A stretch of 39,839 nucleotides of DNA from an uncultured Polynucleobacter sp. (GCA_937863045.1 CALMBU010000023.1:1-39839); one strand, 5' to 3'. Positions 16,257 to 24,645 are shown, counted from the first letter of the stretch. A program made the numbers and translations. The notes: generated by a model not told the origin, from the sequence alone.

Positions 16257-16371
16257 GAATCTCTTCCATTGGTAAGAATTCTCTTTGAATAAATCAGCGA
16301 TTTCTGACGAATCATTTCCTCCAAATTTAGATTAACTGGATTCATCATGATTTCTTTAAGGAGAAAACACG

Positions 16372-16539
16372 ATGGAAATGATCATTAGGAACATTGCTAG
16401 AAAAGCATCGCCCAAGCGAAGTAAAAGAACCGCAACCAGAAGAAGCCCCGGTGTTTTATCTAAAAGCATCAAGCTGGCGAAAAGTGCGGGCTATGGCTTG
16501 GGGAAATTAGCCACTTTGGTTTTCATTGGCAGGCTATAA
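16372..16539 (+). CDS. Very basic small protein, 55 aa, unknown
   Basis: I do not recognise this protein. It has a strong ribosome-binding site (TAAGGAG, 8 bases before the ATG at 16372). The first 40 residues are rich in Lys/Arg ('RKASPKRSKRTATRRS' then 'SKSIKLAKSAG'), with no acidic residue except Glu2. The last 14 are hydrophobic ('GKLATLVFIGRL'). The pattern suits a nucleic-acid- or membrane-binding peptide. The next small gene starts 9 bases later with its own ribosome-binding site, so the two form a bicistronic unit. The gene is short enough to be missed by standard length cut-offs. Confidence 0.6.
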   Translation: MEMIIRNIARKASPKRSKRTATRRSPGVLSKSIKLAKSAGYGLGKLATLVFIGRL

Positions 16540-16548
16540 GGTGACGTC

Positions 16549-16767
16549 ATGAGCCAGGCGATGTGCGAGCTATTGGTTGATAAATTAATTAATTCTGATG
16601 AGTTAGGGGAAATCACAGAAACGATTCAGGTGGGCGTTGAGTCAGGGCAAGGTATTTGGCAACTATTGATGGATAACCCAATTGTCTTTGGGATGGTGAT
16701 GGGAGGTGGCGTTGCCACCTACATCAGGAAGTGGTTTTTCAAGCGCTACAGAAATGTCTCACGCTGA
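16549..16767 (+). CDS. Small probable membrane protein, 72 aa, unknown
   Basis: I do not recognise this protein. It follows the basic 55-aa gene by 9 bases, with AAGGTG 5-6 bases before the ATG. The N-terminal half is acidic ('DELGEITETIQ'), then comes a hydrophobic glycine-rich segment ('PIVFGMVMGGGVATYI', about 44-59) that could cross the membrane once, and a cationic tail ('RKWFFKRYRNVSR'). The charge pattern predicts the C-terminus in the cytoplasm. With its basic partner it might form a complex through opposite charges; this is inference only. It is convergent with the next gene, 18 bases away. Confidence 0.6.
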   Translation: MSQAMCELLVDKLINSDELGEITETIQVGVESGQGIWQLLMDNPIVFGMVMGGGVATYIRKWFFKRYRNVSR

Positions 16768-16785
16768 TTACTCGCCTGCCACTTT

Positions 16786-17217
16786 TCAGCGCTCCAAATA
16801 CACCTCTCCAGGTATGTAGCCCACAGTTGGACGCATGCAGACATGAATATCATAGCCAAACTGCGCAATGGCGTGAAGCAATCTAAAGGTATTGATCTTT
16901 TTGAGATCTCCTTTGTAGAGGGCCAGGGTATCTTTGATGGGGAATTGAATCTTTTCTGCCAACACTTTTGGATTGGTTAATTTATCAAGGGTGATTTTTC
17001 TATAAAGATCTTCGAACAATAAAGCCTTGAAGTCATCTTCCTTTTTGATCAGTTCAATCACGCGGATGTCAATGATCTTCACATTCTCTTTGGGTGTATC
17101 GCTCGGTTTGATGCTGGGCTCTTTAGTACTGCGTTTGCCATCATGATGACAGGTGAGGGTAAAAATATGAGACTGTGCTGATTCGGATGGGTTTTCATCC
17201 TGTAGATAAATAGTCAT
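16786..17217 (-). CDS. Possible HigA-like helix-turn-helix regulator, 143 aa
   Basis: The N-terminal half is polar and not recognised. The C-terminal part (about 80-130: 'LTNPKVLAEKIQFPIKD', 'KGDLKKINTFRLLHAIAQFG', 'YDIHVCMRP') follows the pattern of the HTH_37/HigA2-like fold, in which 'LA..L....V..l..G....f....L...l...GydV.i' is conserved. If so, it is a DNA-binding regulator. It is convergent with the two-gene small-protein cassette and transcribed away from the phosphatase gene. An inverted repeat GATTTGT-N17-ACAAATC (17285-17315) lies about 68 bases upstream of its ATG and could be an operator or promoter element. The assignment is from pattern only. Confidence 0.45.
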   Translation of the reverse strand: MTIYLQDENPSESAQSHIFTLTCHHDGKRSTKEPSIKPSDTPKENVKIIDIRVIELIKKEDDFKALLFEDLYRKITLDKLTNPKVLAEKIQFPIKDTLALYKGDLKKINTFRLLHAIAQFGYDIHVCMRPTVGYIPGEVYLER

Positions 17218-17323
17218 ATGAGCTCTCAGGGAAATTGAGCAAAGAGCTTGCCAGAAATGATCAATCTTTAAAATCAGAAAAAGTTGATTTGTTTGTAAGA
17301 GATTTCCTACAAATCCCGCCTGC

Positions 17324-17806
17324 TTAACGCAATAGTCTTTGTCTCACGTGATCAAGTAGACCATCACAGGCATCCTCGACCAAATCAAGCACTTCCTCAA
17401 AACCTTCGCTGCCTTTGTAATAGGGATCTGGAACAACGCTTGCCTGATTAACTTTGCAAAACTCGGTCAAGCGTCGGATCTTGTGTTTTTTATGCGGAGG
17501 GCAGCGCTGCTCCGTCAATGCAAAGTTTTCCCAATCCATCACCAGCAATAAATCATAGTGATCAAAATCTTGATCATCTAGTTGCCTAGCTGCCAGATCT
17601 GATAAATCATAGCCACGCTTGAGTGCATGTGTTTGAGAGCGAGCATCTGGCGCTTCACCGACGTGATAAGCATGTGTTCCTGCTGAATCAACCGTCACTT
17701 GATGGGATAAACCAGATTCCTCAATGTATTGGCGAAATACCCCGTGAGCGGTTGGGCTCCTACAAATATTGCCCATGCATACAAATAGAATGTTCATGGA
17801 ACTCAT
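17324..17806 (-). CDS. Low-molecular-weight protein-tyrosine phosphatase
   Basis: A 160-residue cytoplasmic phosphatase of the arsenate reductase-like LMW-PTP family. The P-loop 'VCMGNICRSPTA' gives the nucleophile Cys10 and Arg16 in C-x5-R, and the general acid Asp127 is in 'DPYYKG'. A second ATG (residue 4) could be the real start, which would place the P-loop cysteine at residue 7. The ATG at 17806 follows immediately after the stop codon of the MOSC gene, so the two are translationally linked. No tyrosine kinase or capsule genes are nearby, so a role in low-specificity phosphotyrosine removal is all that can be said. Confidence 0.94.
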   Translation of the reverse strand: MSSMNILFVCMGNICRSPTAHGVFRQYIEESGLSHQVTVDSAGTHAYHVGEAPDARSQTHALKRGYDLSDLAARQLDDQDFDHYDLLLVMDWENFALTEQRCPPHKKHKIRRLTEFCKVNQASVVPDPYYKGSEGFEEVLDLVEDACDGLLDHVRQRLLR

Positions 17807-18415
17807 TTAAAACAAATCCTTTTGCGACTCTTTGCGCAATAAAAAATGATTCTGTTGCGCAATACTCGTTTCTCTTCGACCCGCTTGAACGATGATGGCA
17901 TCACCAGCCTTGATGCTGCCACCTTTGTGGACTTTTAAATACCAACCCGAGCGCGTGGATTGAATCATGGCTTTTGACGCACCTTTATAGCCCATGCGCG
18001 CATTGAATTTAAAGCAGGGCTCTCTCAGTTTGACAACCTCGAGCTCAACGTCGCCAATCAGCCAGTTATCACCGACCCAAACAGCATCTTCAGAAAAACC
18101 TGCCACGCTGAGATTTTCTCCAACAAAACCAAAACTTATTGGGTTGACTCTTTTAACTTCTCTGCTGAGTAATTCATTCCAAAAGGGGTAGTGTTCACTT
18201 GGGTAAGCGTAGATTGCTTTTTCAAGTCCGCCATGCGCGCTGAAGTCGGCTTGTTCGTCACCATCCAAGCCAACTGTTCTGACTTTGATGCTGATGGGCT
18301 TATCTAAAGAGCTGACAACCTCTTTTTTAATACCTGAATTCACCACCCGATGATCAGGGTGGTCAATACCGAATAAAGGTGCAATCGTGCCTGTGGAAAT
18401 TGAAATGATGCGCAT
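17807..18415 (-). CDS. MOSC domain protein (YiiM-like)
   Basis: A 202-residue MOSC (molybdenum cofactor sulfurase C-terminal) domain protein. Signatures include 'VRTVGLDGDEQADFSAHGGLEKAIYAYP' (residues about 46-73, cited by its core 'GDEQADFSAHGG'), 'FVGENLSV' and the conserved cysteine in 'LREPCFKFNARM'. The E. coli relative YiiM binds molybdenum cofactor and reduces N-hydroxylated compounds, so a similar detoxifying role is possible. It is the first gene of a pair with the LMW phosphatase and is divergent from the isomerase gene, 38 bases away. Confidence 0.92.
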   Translation of the reverse strand: MRIISISTGTIAPLFGIDHPDHRVVNSGIKKEVVSSLDKPISIKVRTVGLDGDEQADFSAHGGLEKAIYAYPSEHYPFWNELLSREVKRVNPISFGFVGENLSVAGFSEDAVWVGDNWLIGDVELEVVKLREPCFKFNARMGYKGASKAMIQSTRSGWYLKVHKGGSIKAGDAIIVQAGRRETSIAQQNHFLLRKESQKDLF

Positions 18416-18453
18416 GCCATAATTAAATCACTGAATTGATAATTAGGTCATAT

Positions 18454-19221
18454 ATGCCTCGTTTTGCCGCCAACCTCTCCTTGCTCTATGCGCATCTGCC
18501 TTTTTTAGAGCGAATCAAGGCCGCAAAAGAAGATGGTTTCGAGGCGATTGAATGTCAATTCCCATACCAAGAGAATTCTGGGGCAGCCTTGAATGAAATT
18601 GCGCAACTGATGACGCAGCTTGAGTTACCCATGGTGCTGCATAACTTGCGTGGGGGTGATTGGGCCAAAGGTGATCGAGGCTTGGCTTGCGACCCAGCCA
18701 GAGTGGAAGAATTTAGAAAAGGCATTCCTGACGCCATCAGTCACGCCCAACATTTGGGCGTGAAGCAATTGAACTGTTTGGCTGGCATCTTGCCTGAAGG
18801 CGTAAGTCGCAATCAAGCGCAAAAAACATTGATTGAAAATTTAACGTTTGCAGCAGAAGAGTTAAAAAAATTCAATATCAAACTCTTGATTGAACCCATC
18901 AATACATTTGATATGCCAGGATTCTTTCTATCCAGTAGTCAACACGCTCTAGAAACCATCATGGCAGTTCCATCAAACAATCTTTATCTTCAATACGATG
19001 CCTATCATGCTCATCGCATGGGTGAAGATATTCTGAACATAGAAGAGCTGATGCCTTTCATTGAACACATTCAGGTTGCGGATCATCCGGGTCGTCATGA
19101 ACCTGGCACTGGAGAAATCAACTACCCTGATTTTTTCATGTTGCTTGATGATTTGGCTTATGAGGGTTGGGTTGGTTGCGAATACAAAGAACTGCATCAA
19201 GCTAATTTCTTAAAGACCTGA
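18454..19221 (+). CDS. Hydroxypyruvate isomerase-like TIM-barrel protein
   Basis: A 255-residue protein of the xylose isomerase-like TIM-barrel superfamily, closest by eye to hydroxypyruvate isomerase (Hyi) and 2-oxo-tetronate isomerase (OtnI). It starts 'MPRFAANLSLLYAHLPFLER', which is the typical Hyi beginning, and carries 'LLIEPINTFDMPGFFL', 'YLQYDAYHAHRMGED', 'HIQVADHPGRHEPGTGE' and 'VGCEYKE', which supply the metal-binding Glu, Asp, His and Glu. The upstream TTG at 18436 is less likely than the ATG at 18454. Hyi interconverts hydroxypyruvate and tartronate semialdehyde in glyoxylate metabolism, but no glyoxylate carboligase or tartronate semialdehyde reductase is in the window, so the substrate is not settled. 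Confidence 0.88.
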   Translation: MPRFAANLSLLYAHLPFLERIKAAKEDGFEAIECQFPYQENSGAALNEIAQLMTQLELPMVLHNLRGGDWAKGDRGLACDPARVEEFRKGIPDAISHAQHLGVKQLNCLAGILPEGVSRNQAQKTLIENLTFAAEELKKFNIKLLIEPINTFDMPGFFLSSSQHALETIMAVPSNNLYLQYDAYHAHRMGEDILNIEELMPFIEHIQVADHPGRHEPGTGEINYPDFFMLLDDLAYEGWVGCEYKELHQANFLKT

Positions 19222-19334
19222 TGGGTCCGCACTACAACTGAAGCATTGAGACACAAGGCTTTGCACTCAAGAAGGCTATTCAGAGGATAATCAAGCTTCA
19301 AGACATTATTTAGCCCTTCTTATCAATTTTTGAC

Positions 19335-20096
19335 ATGCTATTAGACCCACCACTAACATCTCTGGCCTCGGTGCCGAAAACTATTCAAGAGAATGGCTAT
19401 GTCGTTTTATCTCCTGAGCAATTTTTTGAGCTCTCGCAACACCATCTGACTGAGTGGCAGGGTTTATCACCCACTTGGAAAAATTTACCAGCTGATGCTT
19501 ATTTAAAAGATGGTGGTCGTTACCGTCAAAGAAGGCATGCCAGTTTTGTGATTAAAAGTAATTCAGTGACATTGGCACCACATCGTGCTCATTGGCAACC
19601 AATGTCTTATAACGCGCTACATGGTGGTATTGATCGTTGGTTTGAACCATGTGAAGAAGCTTTTGCAAACTCAGCGGCACTCAAAGATTTTTTATTGAAC
19701 TTGGCGCTTCAGTTTGATCAAACACAAAACAATCTTGATGAATCCAAACCTTGGTTCGTCGAGGTTCATCAATTCAGAATTGATACGACCGATGGTATTG
19801 GTCGACCAACACCTGAGGGTGCGCATCGTGATGGCGTTGAATACGTCGCTGTTTTGATGCTTGAGCGTCACGGCATCAAGGGTGGAGAAACCAGGGTATT
19901 TGAATCCAATGGACCGCAAGGCCAGCGCTTCACTTTGCAAAAACCCTTTAGCTTGTTATTGCTCGACGATGCTCGGGTGGTTCATGAAACAACACCCATT
20001 CAACCAATCGACCCTAAAGCTTCTGAACAGGGTTGGCGGGACACCTTGGTGGTGACCTACAGACGTGGCGGCTTTCAGGATAGTCCTAGCACTTAA
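19335..20096 (+). CDS. 2-oxoglutarate/Fe(II)-dependent dioxygenase family protein
   Basis: A 253-residue protein of the 2OG-Fe dioxygenase family (Pfam PF10014), which includes the amino-acid hydroxylase IDO of Bacillus. The facial triad is visible: H164-x-D166 in 'PEGAHRDGVEYV' and H217 in 'DDARVVHETTPI', with Arg235 or Arg243 ('GWRDTLVVTYRRG') as 2-oxoglutarate ligand. Family members hydroxylate free L-amino acids such as isoleucine or methionine, so a small-molecule substrate is likely but not predictable. It has no signal peptide. It follows the isomerase gene after 113 bases with no clear terminator between and is convergent with the phosphatase gene. Confidence 0.9.
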   Translation: MLLDPPLTSLASVPKTIQENGYVVLSPEQFFELSQHHLTEWQGLSPTWKNLPADAYLKDGGRYRQRRHASFVIKSNSVTLAPHRAHWQPMSYNALHGGIDRWFEPCEEAFANSAALKDFLLNLALQFDQTQNNLDESKPWFVEVHQFRIDTTDGIGRPTPEGAHRDGVEYVAVLMLERHGIKGGETRVFESNGPQGQRFTLQKPFSLLLLDDARVVHETTPIQPIDPKASEQGWRDTLVVTYRRGGFQDSPST

Positions 20097-20127
20097 AATC
20101 CAAGACCCAAGAATTAAGACAGCTACC

Positions 20128-20751
20128 TCAAGGATGAGGGTGATTGATCAATTGATGGGACATGTACTGACCCGATTGATTAACTTTCACCAGCACCATG
20201 CTGCCTGAACTCAAGGATTGACCTGTGAATGCTTGAACGTTCACTTGGTGGGTGACCATGATCACAGGTTTGCGTGGAGAAGTTTTAAGTAGCTGTGCAA
20301 TCTTGAGTTGAGTTAAACGAGTCTGCTCTTGGCGATTGCCGCGATTTTCAAAAAATGATCCAAGACCGGGCTCAACTGTCACAGCGCCTTTGTTCAAAAG
20401 AGTGCCCGTATCTTTGCAGCGGCACCAAGGACTGCTATAGACCTGCGCACTCGTGATGCCCTGACTGCTCAACCATTGCCCAATCATCCTGGCTTGAGTC
20501 TTGCCTGCTTCGCCGAGATTTCTTTGGGTACTGCAATCGCTCAAGTTGTAACCATCTGGATCGCTGTAGCCTGGCGCATCAGCATGACGCATCATCAGAA
20601 CATAAGAACCAGTTTCTAAATCTTCTTTTAAGCCAGCATGAGTCAATTGACTGGCAATCATCAAAAGGCAAGCGATCAAGAAGTGACTGATCAAATTTGA
20701 CGATCTGAGTGAGCTTAAATAACTTGGCGAAATACTTTTCATAGAAATCAC
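20128..20751 (-). CDS. Secreted histidine phosphatase superfamily protein
   Basis: A 207-residue protein of the phosphoglycerate-mutase-like branch. A signal peptide (hydrophobic core 'FLIACLLMIASQL', likely cleavage after THA) directs it to the periplasm. The catalytic motif is 'LMMRHADAPG', with RHA in place of the usual RHG, which is common in this subgroup; the second histidine is in 'PVIMVTHQVN'. Cysteines in 'SPWCRCKDTG' and 'LSDCSTQ' may form disulfides in the periplasm. Its ATG overlaps the stop of the upstream acylase gene by 4 bases (ATGA), indicating translational coupling. The substrate is unknown. Confidence 0.9.
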   Translation of the reverse strand: MISMKSISPSYLSSLRSSNLISHFLIACLLMIASQLTHAGLKEDLETGSYVLMMRHADAPGYSDPDGYNLSDCSTQRNLGEAGKTQARMIGQWLSSQGITSAQVYSSPWCRCKDTGTLLNKGAVTVEPGLGSFFENRGNRQEQTRLTQLKIAQLLKTSPRKPVIMVTHQVNVQAFTGQSLSSGSMVLVKVNQSGQYMSHQLINHPHP

Positions 20752-23321
20752 TTTCTTTTCATTTCTTTGGCTTCTTTTTCAAGACGTTTTTTATTCTCAG
20801 CGGCAATACTCAAGTCAGGTTTCAAAACTGAGGTGTGAACAATTTTGCTTGGGTTCATGGTCAGGGGCACATATTCTTGTTTGGACCAAGCATTTGCATA
20901 GCTTGAGTAATGACGACTATTGACCCAGCCTGACTGTCCGGTTTGATAAATAAACTGAGACTGATCTAAATTAGATAAGTCATAAATCGCACGCATGCTC
21001 GCCCCTTTGTTCACAGTGAAAGGATTGCTGGCATTACCTAAATTCATGAAGCCTAAATTGACAGTGAAAGCATCGCCAGGAGTGGGGCGCGTGATTTCAA
21101 ACTTATTTTTTAATAAAGGGACTTTGCTGAATGGGCGATGCTCTGAAACCGCCACATGCAGGTTACCCCATTTCCATGATTGAGGTGATCCAGTCATGCG
21201 CTTGCTCAGATCCTCTAGGGCTAGAGTCAAGGCTTCGTCCATCAGATTTTCACAAGTTTCAACTTCTTGAGTGCTGGGTTTATCACACCAAAATGCTGTT
21301 TGAGCATTACCCGCTTGATGCATCTTCATGATGTGATGAAGACCGGAGCGGAAATCTCGTTTGCCATATTCAAGGGCAAAACTTTTACCGAGTTTTTCGG
21401 CGAACATCAAACGCGTTAACTGATGAGCCCAGGCGTTATAAATCGTGGCTCCTGCGCTATCAAGGCTCATCTTGCCATCGAAATTAGCGATGATGCCTTT
21501 AGCTTCATTGGCATATTTATGAGTTGAATTGGCTGCTTGCAACAATGGAATTAAATCCACTGCTGATAATGAAAGAACATCTGCTTGGATGGCTTTCATA
21601 CTGGCCATATCGTGTTGCTCAGTCGCATTGATCAATTGTTCAATGCGCTGCTGACGATAGGGCATGTGCCAATCTGTTGTCAGAGGATGCGGGTCATTGG
21701 CGCTGTGCACACGTTGATTGGCAGTGGCAATGAATGCGCTTGAAGGATTTTTTTCTTTTGGCAATTCATCTTTACCAAAGTAGGGGCCCCAATCGTATTG
21801 AGTATCCCAAGCAAGACCAGGCGCAATCCCAAACAAGCCCTTACCTTTACTTCTTTTGGGCGCCACCCCAGCGGCGCGGTAAGCAATCTGACCATCTTTA
21901 TCCGCCATCACCACGTTTTGCATGGGAGCGTGGTAATTTTTGAGGGCGCTCTTGAACTCATCCAAGTTTTGCGCTTCATTCATTTGGAAGCCTGCTTTCA
22001 AAGTTTGATTACTCACTTCTAGTGCAGTCCAACGCAAAGAGATGGCAAATTTATCTGTGTTGATCAAATCTTGCGCACGTTGATAAGCATCAGAGATAAC
22101 GGGACCGTGCCTGGTTTCTCGGGTCAAAAATTTGAAAGGCTCTTTGCCTTTGATGGCAATCGTTTCTTCGCGAAGAACAAAGTTCTCGTAACCCTGGGGA
22201 GTTTTGTATCGTCCGGCATTGTTTGGATCGATGGCCTCAATGTACAAATCCTGCACATCAGGATCGGTGTTGGTGAAGCTCCATGCCACGTGGGTGTTGT
22301 GACCTAAAACCACGCCAGGAATGCCTGGCAAGGTGGCTCCGATGACATTCATCTTCGGTGCCTGAATATGTGCAAAGTACCAAATGGCCGGAGTGGTCAA
22401 GTTCAAATGAGGGTCGTTGGCCAACAGTGGTTTGCCACTCACAGTCTTACTGCCACCGACCACCCAATTATTGGACCCAATACCCTCTGAGCCACCTGGT
22501 AAAAACTGTAAAAATTCTTTTTGGTTTTGAGTTTGAGTTTGCTTTAGCTCAGCCTTGGCAGCAGAAGACTTTGTGCTTGGATTTTTCTTTTCTTTGAACA
22601 AGCCTAGGTCGCGATACATCTTGGCAAAATCAACTGAGCTCGCAGGAGCCTCTCCTGGGTAAGGTGGTAATACTTGCCAAATATGTTCGGTGCTCATAGA
22701 GGCTGACATCTCTAGGCGCAAAAACTCCTTGTGCCAATTGCCGCCCAAATCCAATGCCATCATCAAAGACCAAGCAACAGAATCAGCAGGCCCCCAGTTG
22801 CCAGGCTTGACTCCCAGAATCATGAATTCAGGTGGAAGCGCCCAGCCTAAGCGAGTAAATCCCTCGTTCACACCATCGATATAAGCTTGAATATGGCGCT
22901 TGTATTCAATCGGGTAGTTTTCATATTGTTTTTCAGCAGCGCGACGTATGCCCAAGGTGCGGATGAACTTATCAATCGCAACCGTATCTTGACCAAGAAT
23001 TTCAGAGAGTTTTCCAGAGGCCAAGCGACGATTGAATTCCATCTGCCAAGGGCGTTCTGTGGCGTGCAAGAAGCCCAGGGTGTGCCATGCATCTTCTCGG
23101 CTACTTGCCACGATATGAGGCAGGGCATATTCATCAAATTTGATGGTGACTGGGGCGCTGATACCGGGGGTGATCAGCTCTGCATCCAGTTGATCTTTGG
23201 TGGAGAAAAAGTACGCCACCAAGGCACTCAGCCCTGTAATCAGCAAAAGTACCAAAATTAACAATAGATTGCGCCAAAAAACTCTTCGGCGGGGTCTTTG
23301 ATTTGAAGCTCCAAGATACAT
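20748..23321 (-). CDS. Penicillin acylase family protein (Ntn hydrolase)
   Basis: An 857-residue S45-family protein. It has a basic N-terminus and a single hydrophobic segment (about 20-40, 'LLLILVLLLITGLSALVAYF') that acts as a signal anchor, then the A-chain region ('LHATERPWQMEFNRRLASG'), a Lys/Gln-rich linker and the autoprocessing site 'GSEGIGSNNWVVGG', where Ser283 becomes the N-terminal nucleophile of the B chain. 'NDPHLNLTTPAIWYFAHI' and 'LGHNTHVAWSFTNTDPD' are typical B-chain motifs. Family members hydrolyse amides such as penicillin G, acyl-homoserine lactones or cyclic imides, so quorum quenching is possible but unproven. The TTG at 23342 is less likely than the ATG at 23321. Confidence 0.93.
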   Translation of the reverse strand: MYLGASNQRPRRRVFWRNLLLILVLLLITGLSALVAYFFSTKDQLDAELITPGISAPVTIKFDEYALPHIVASSREDAWHTLGFLHATERPWQMEFNRRLASGKLSEILGQDTVAIDKFIRTLGIRRAAEKQYENYPIEYKRHIQAYIDGVNEGFTRLGWALPPEFMILGVKPGNWGPADSVAWSLMMALDLGGNWHKEFLRLEMSASMSTEHIWQVLPPYPGEAPASSVDFAKMYRDLGLFKEKKNPSTKSSAAKAELKQTQTQNQKEFLQFLPGGSEGIGSNNWVVGGSKTVSGKPLLANDPHLNLTTPAIWYFAHIQAPKMNVIGATLPGIPGVVLGHNTHVAWSFTNTDPDVQDLYIEAIDPNNAGRYKTPQGYENFVLREETIAIKGKEPFKFLTRETRHGPVISDAYQRAQDLINTDKFAISLRWTALEVSNQTLKAGFQMNEAQNLDEFKSALKNYHAPMQNVVMADKDGQIAYRAAGVAPKRSKGKGLFGIAPGLAWDTQYDWGPYFGKDELPKEKNPSSAFIATANQRVHSANDPHPLTTDWHMPYRQQRIEQLINATEQHDMASMKAIQADVLSLSAVDLIPLLQAANSTHKYANEAKGIIANFDGKMSLDSAGATIYNAWAHQLTRLMFAEKLGKSFALEYGKRDFRSGLHHIMKMHQAGNAQTAFWCDKPSTQEVETCENLMDEALTLALEDLSKRMTGSPQSWKWGNLHVAVSEHRPFSKVPLLKNKFEITRPTPGDAFTVNLGFMNLGNASNPFTVNKGASMRAIYDLSNLDQSQFIYQTGQSGWVNSRHYSSYANAWSKQEYVPLTMNPSKIVHTSVLKPDLSIAAENKKRLEKEAKEMKRK

Positions 23322-23451
23322 ATTAGGTAAAACCCCTAGCAAAAATAACGTTTATATAGGTGCGTATTTTTTCACAGAGTGCTAAATTAATCTCATCTTG
23401 CGAAATATATTCTCAAGGTTGGTAGATCTGTTCATAAAAGAGGAGACTTAA

Positions 23452-24585
23452 ATGTCAGAAAAGAAAGTTCAATCACGTCGTAAATTTATTGCCACGTCAA
23501 CAGCAGCGGCTGCTGGCGCAGGTACGCTTGGCTTCCCAATGATTGCAAAAGCGCAAACAGTTAACTTGCGCTTCCAGTCAACATGGCCAACAAAAGATAT
23601 TTTCCATGAGTACGCCACAGATTTCTGTGACAAGGTTAACAGGATGTCTTCAGGTCGCTTGAAGATTGATCTTTTGCCTGCAGGTTCAGTTGTGCCAGCT
23701 TTCGGTCTATTGGACGCAGTTAGCAAAGGTACATTGGACGGTGGTCACGGTGTGGTTGCTTACTGGTACGGTAAGAGCCCAGCTCTAGCGTTGTGGGGAT
23801 CAGGTCCAGCCTTCGGTATGGACGCCAACATGGTGCTTGCATGGCATGAGTACGGCGGTGGTAAGGCAATGTTGGACAGCATCTACAAATCATTGAATTT
23901 GGATGTTCAGTCTTTCCTATACGGCCCAATGCCTACACAGCCACTCGGTTGGTTCAAGAAGCCAGTGACCAAAGTTGCTGACATGAAGGGTCTTAAGTAC
24001 CGTACCGTTGGTCTTTCAATTGACATCTTCAAGAGCATGGACGTTTCAGTGAACGCTTTGCCAGGTGCTGAGATTGTTCCAGCCTTGGATCGCGGTCTAT
24101 TGGACGCTGCTGAATTCAACAACGCATCTTCTGACCGTCTATTGGGCTTCCCAGACGTTTCTAAAGTATGTATGTTGCAATCATTCCACCAAGCTTCAGA
24201 GCAGTTCGAGATTCTTTTCAACAAGAAGAAACTAGACTCTATGCCTGCAGAATTGCGTGCCATGATCGGCGTAGCTGTTCAAGCTTCTTCAGCAGAAATG
24301 AGCTGGAAAGCCATCGATCGTTACTCAAAAGACTACATTGAGATGCAACAGAAGCAAGGCGTTAAGTTCTACAAGACGCCTGACCCAATCTTGCGCGCTC
24401 AATTAGCTTCTTGGGACAAGATCATTGTTGACAAAGCTGCAGAAAATGCTGATTTCAAGCGCGTTCTTGAATCTATGCGTACTTTTGCTCAGCGTGCTTG
24501 CCGCTGGCAGAACGATACCAACGTTGATTACAAGATGGCTTACAACCATTACTTCGGACCTAAGAAGGCTCCAGCTAAGTCTTAA
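23452..24585 (+). CDS. TRAP transporter substrate-binding protein (DctP/TakP type)
   Basis: A 377-residue periplasmic binding protein. The N-terminus 'SRRKFIATSTAAAAGAG' is a Tat signal (RR motif at residues 9-10), with cleavage probably after AKA. The mature start 'VNLRFQSTWPTKDIFHEYA' resembles TakP of Rhodobacter, which binds pyruvate and other 2-oxo acids; 'VADMKGLKYRTVGLS' and the 'ALPGAEIVPALDRGLLDAAE' block are family hallmarks with the substrate-binding arginine. It is preceded by a strong AGAGGAG ribosome-binding site. A terminator hairpin follows before the permease genes, so this component should be made in excess. The substrate call is by similarity only. Confidence 0.93.
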   Translation: MSEKKVQSRRKFIATSTAAAAGAGTLGFPMIAKAQTVNLRFQSTWPTKDIFHEYATDFCDKVNRMSSGRLKIDLLPAGSVVPAFGLLDAVSKGTLDGGHGVVAYWYGKSPALALWGSGPAFGMDANMVLAWHEYGGGKAMLDSIYKSLNLDVQSFLYGPMPTQPLGWFKKPVTKVADMKGLKYRTVGLSIDIFKSMDVSVNALPGAEIVPALDRGLLDAAEFNNASSDRLLGFPDVSKVCMLQSFHQASEQFEILFNKKKLDSMPAELRAMIGVAVQASSAEMSWKAIDRYSKDYIEMQQKQGVKFYKTPDPILRAQLASWDKIIVDKAAENADFKRVLESMRTFAQRACRWQNDTNVDYKMAYNHYFGPKKAPAKS

Positions 24586-24607
24586 TCCCTTGTAATTGAT
24601 GTAAAAT

Positions 24608-24645
24608 AAACACCCACCTAGGTATACTAGGTGGGTGTTTGTAGT
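24608..24645 (+). terminator. Strong hairpin terminator/attenuator inside the TRAP operon
   Basis: A perfect 14-bp stem (AAACACCCACCTAG at 24608-24621 and its complement at 24627-24640) closes a 5-base loop and is followed by GTAGTTTTG. It begins 22 bases after the binding-protein stop and ends about 50 bases before the small permease. Partial readthrough would give more binding protein than permease. Confidence 0.85.

Noticed and set aside
16372-17217. Classical toxin-antitoxin locus
   Set aside because: The putative HigA-like gene is convergent with, not co-transcribed with, the small genes, and no RelE/HigB-type toxin is present.
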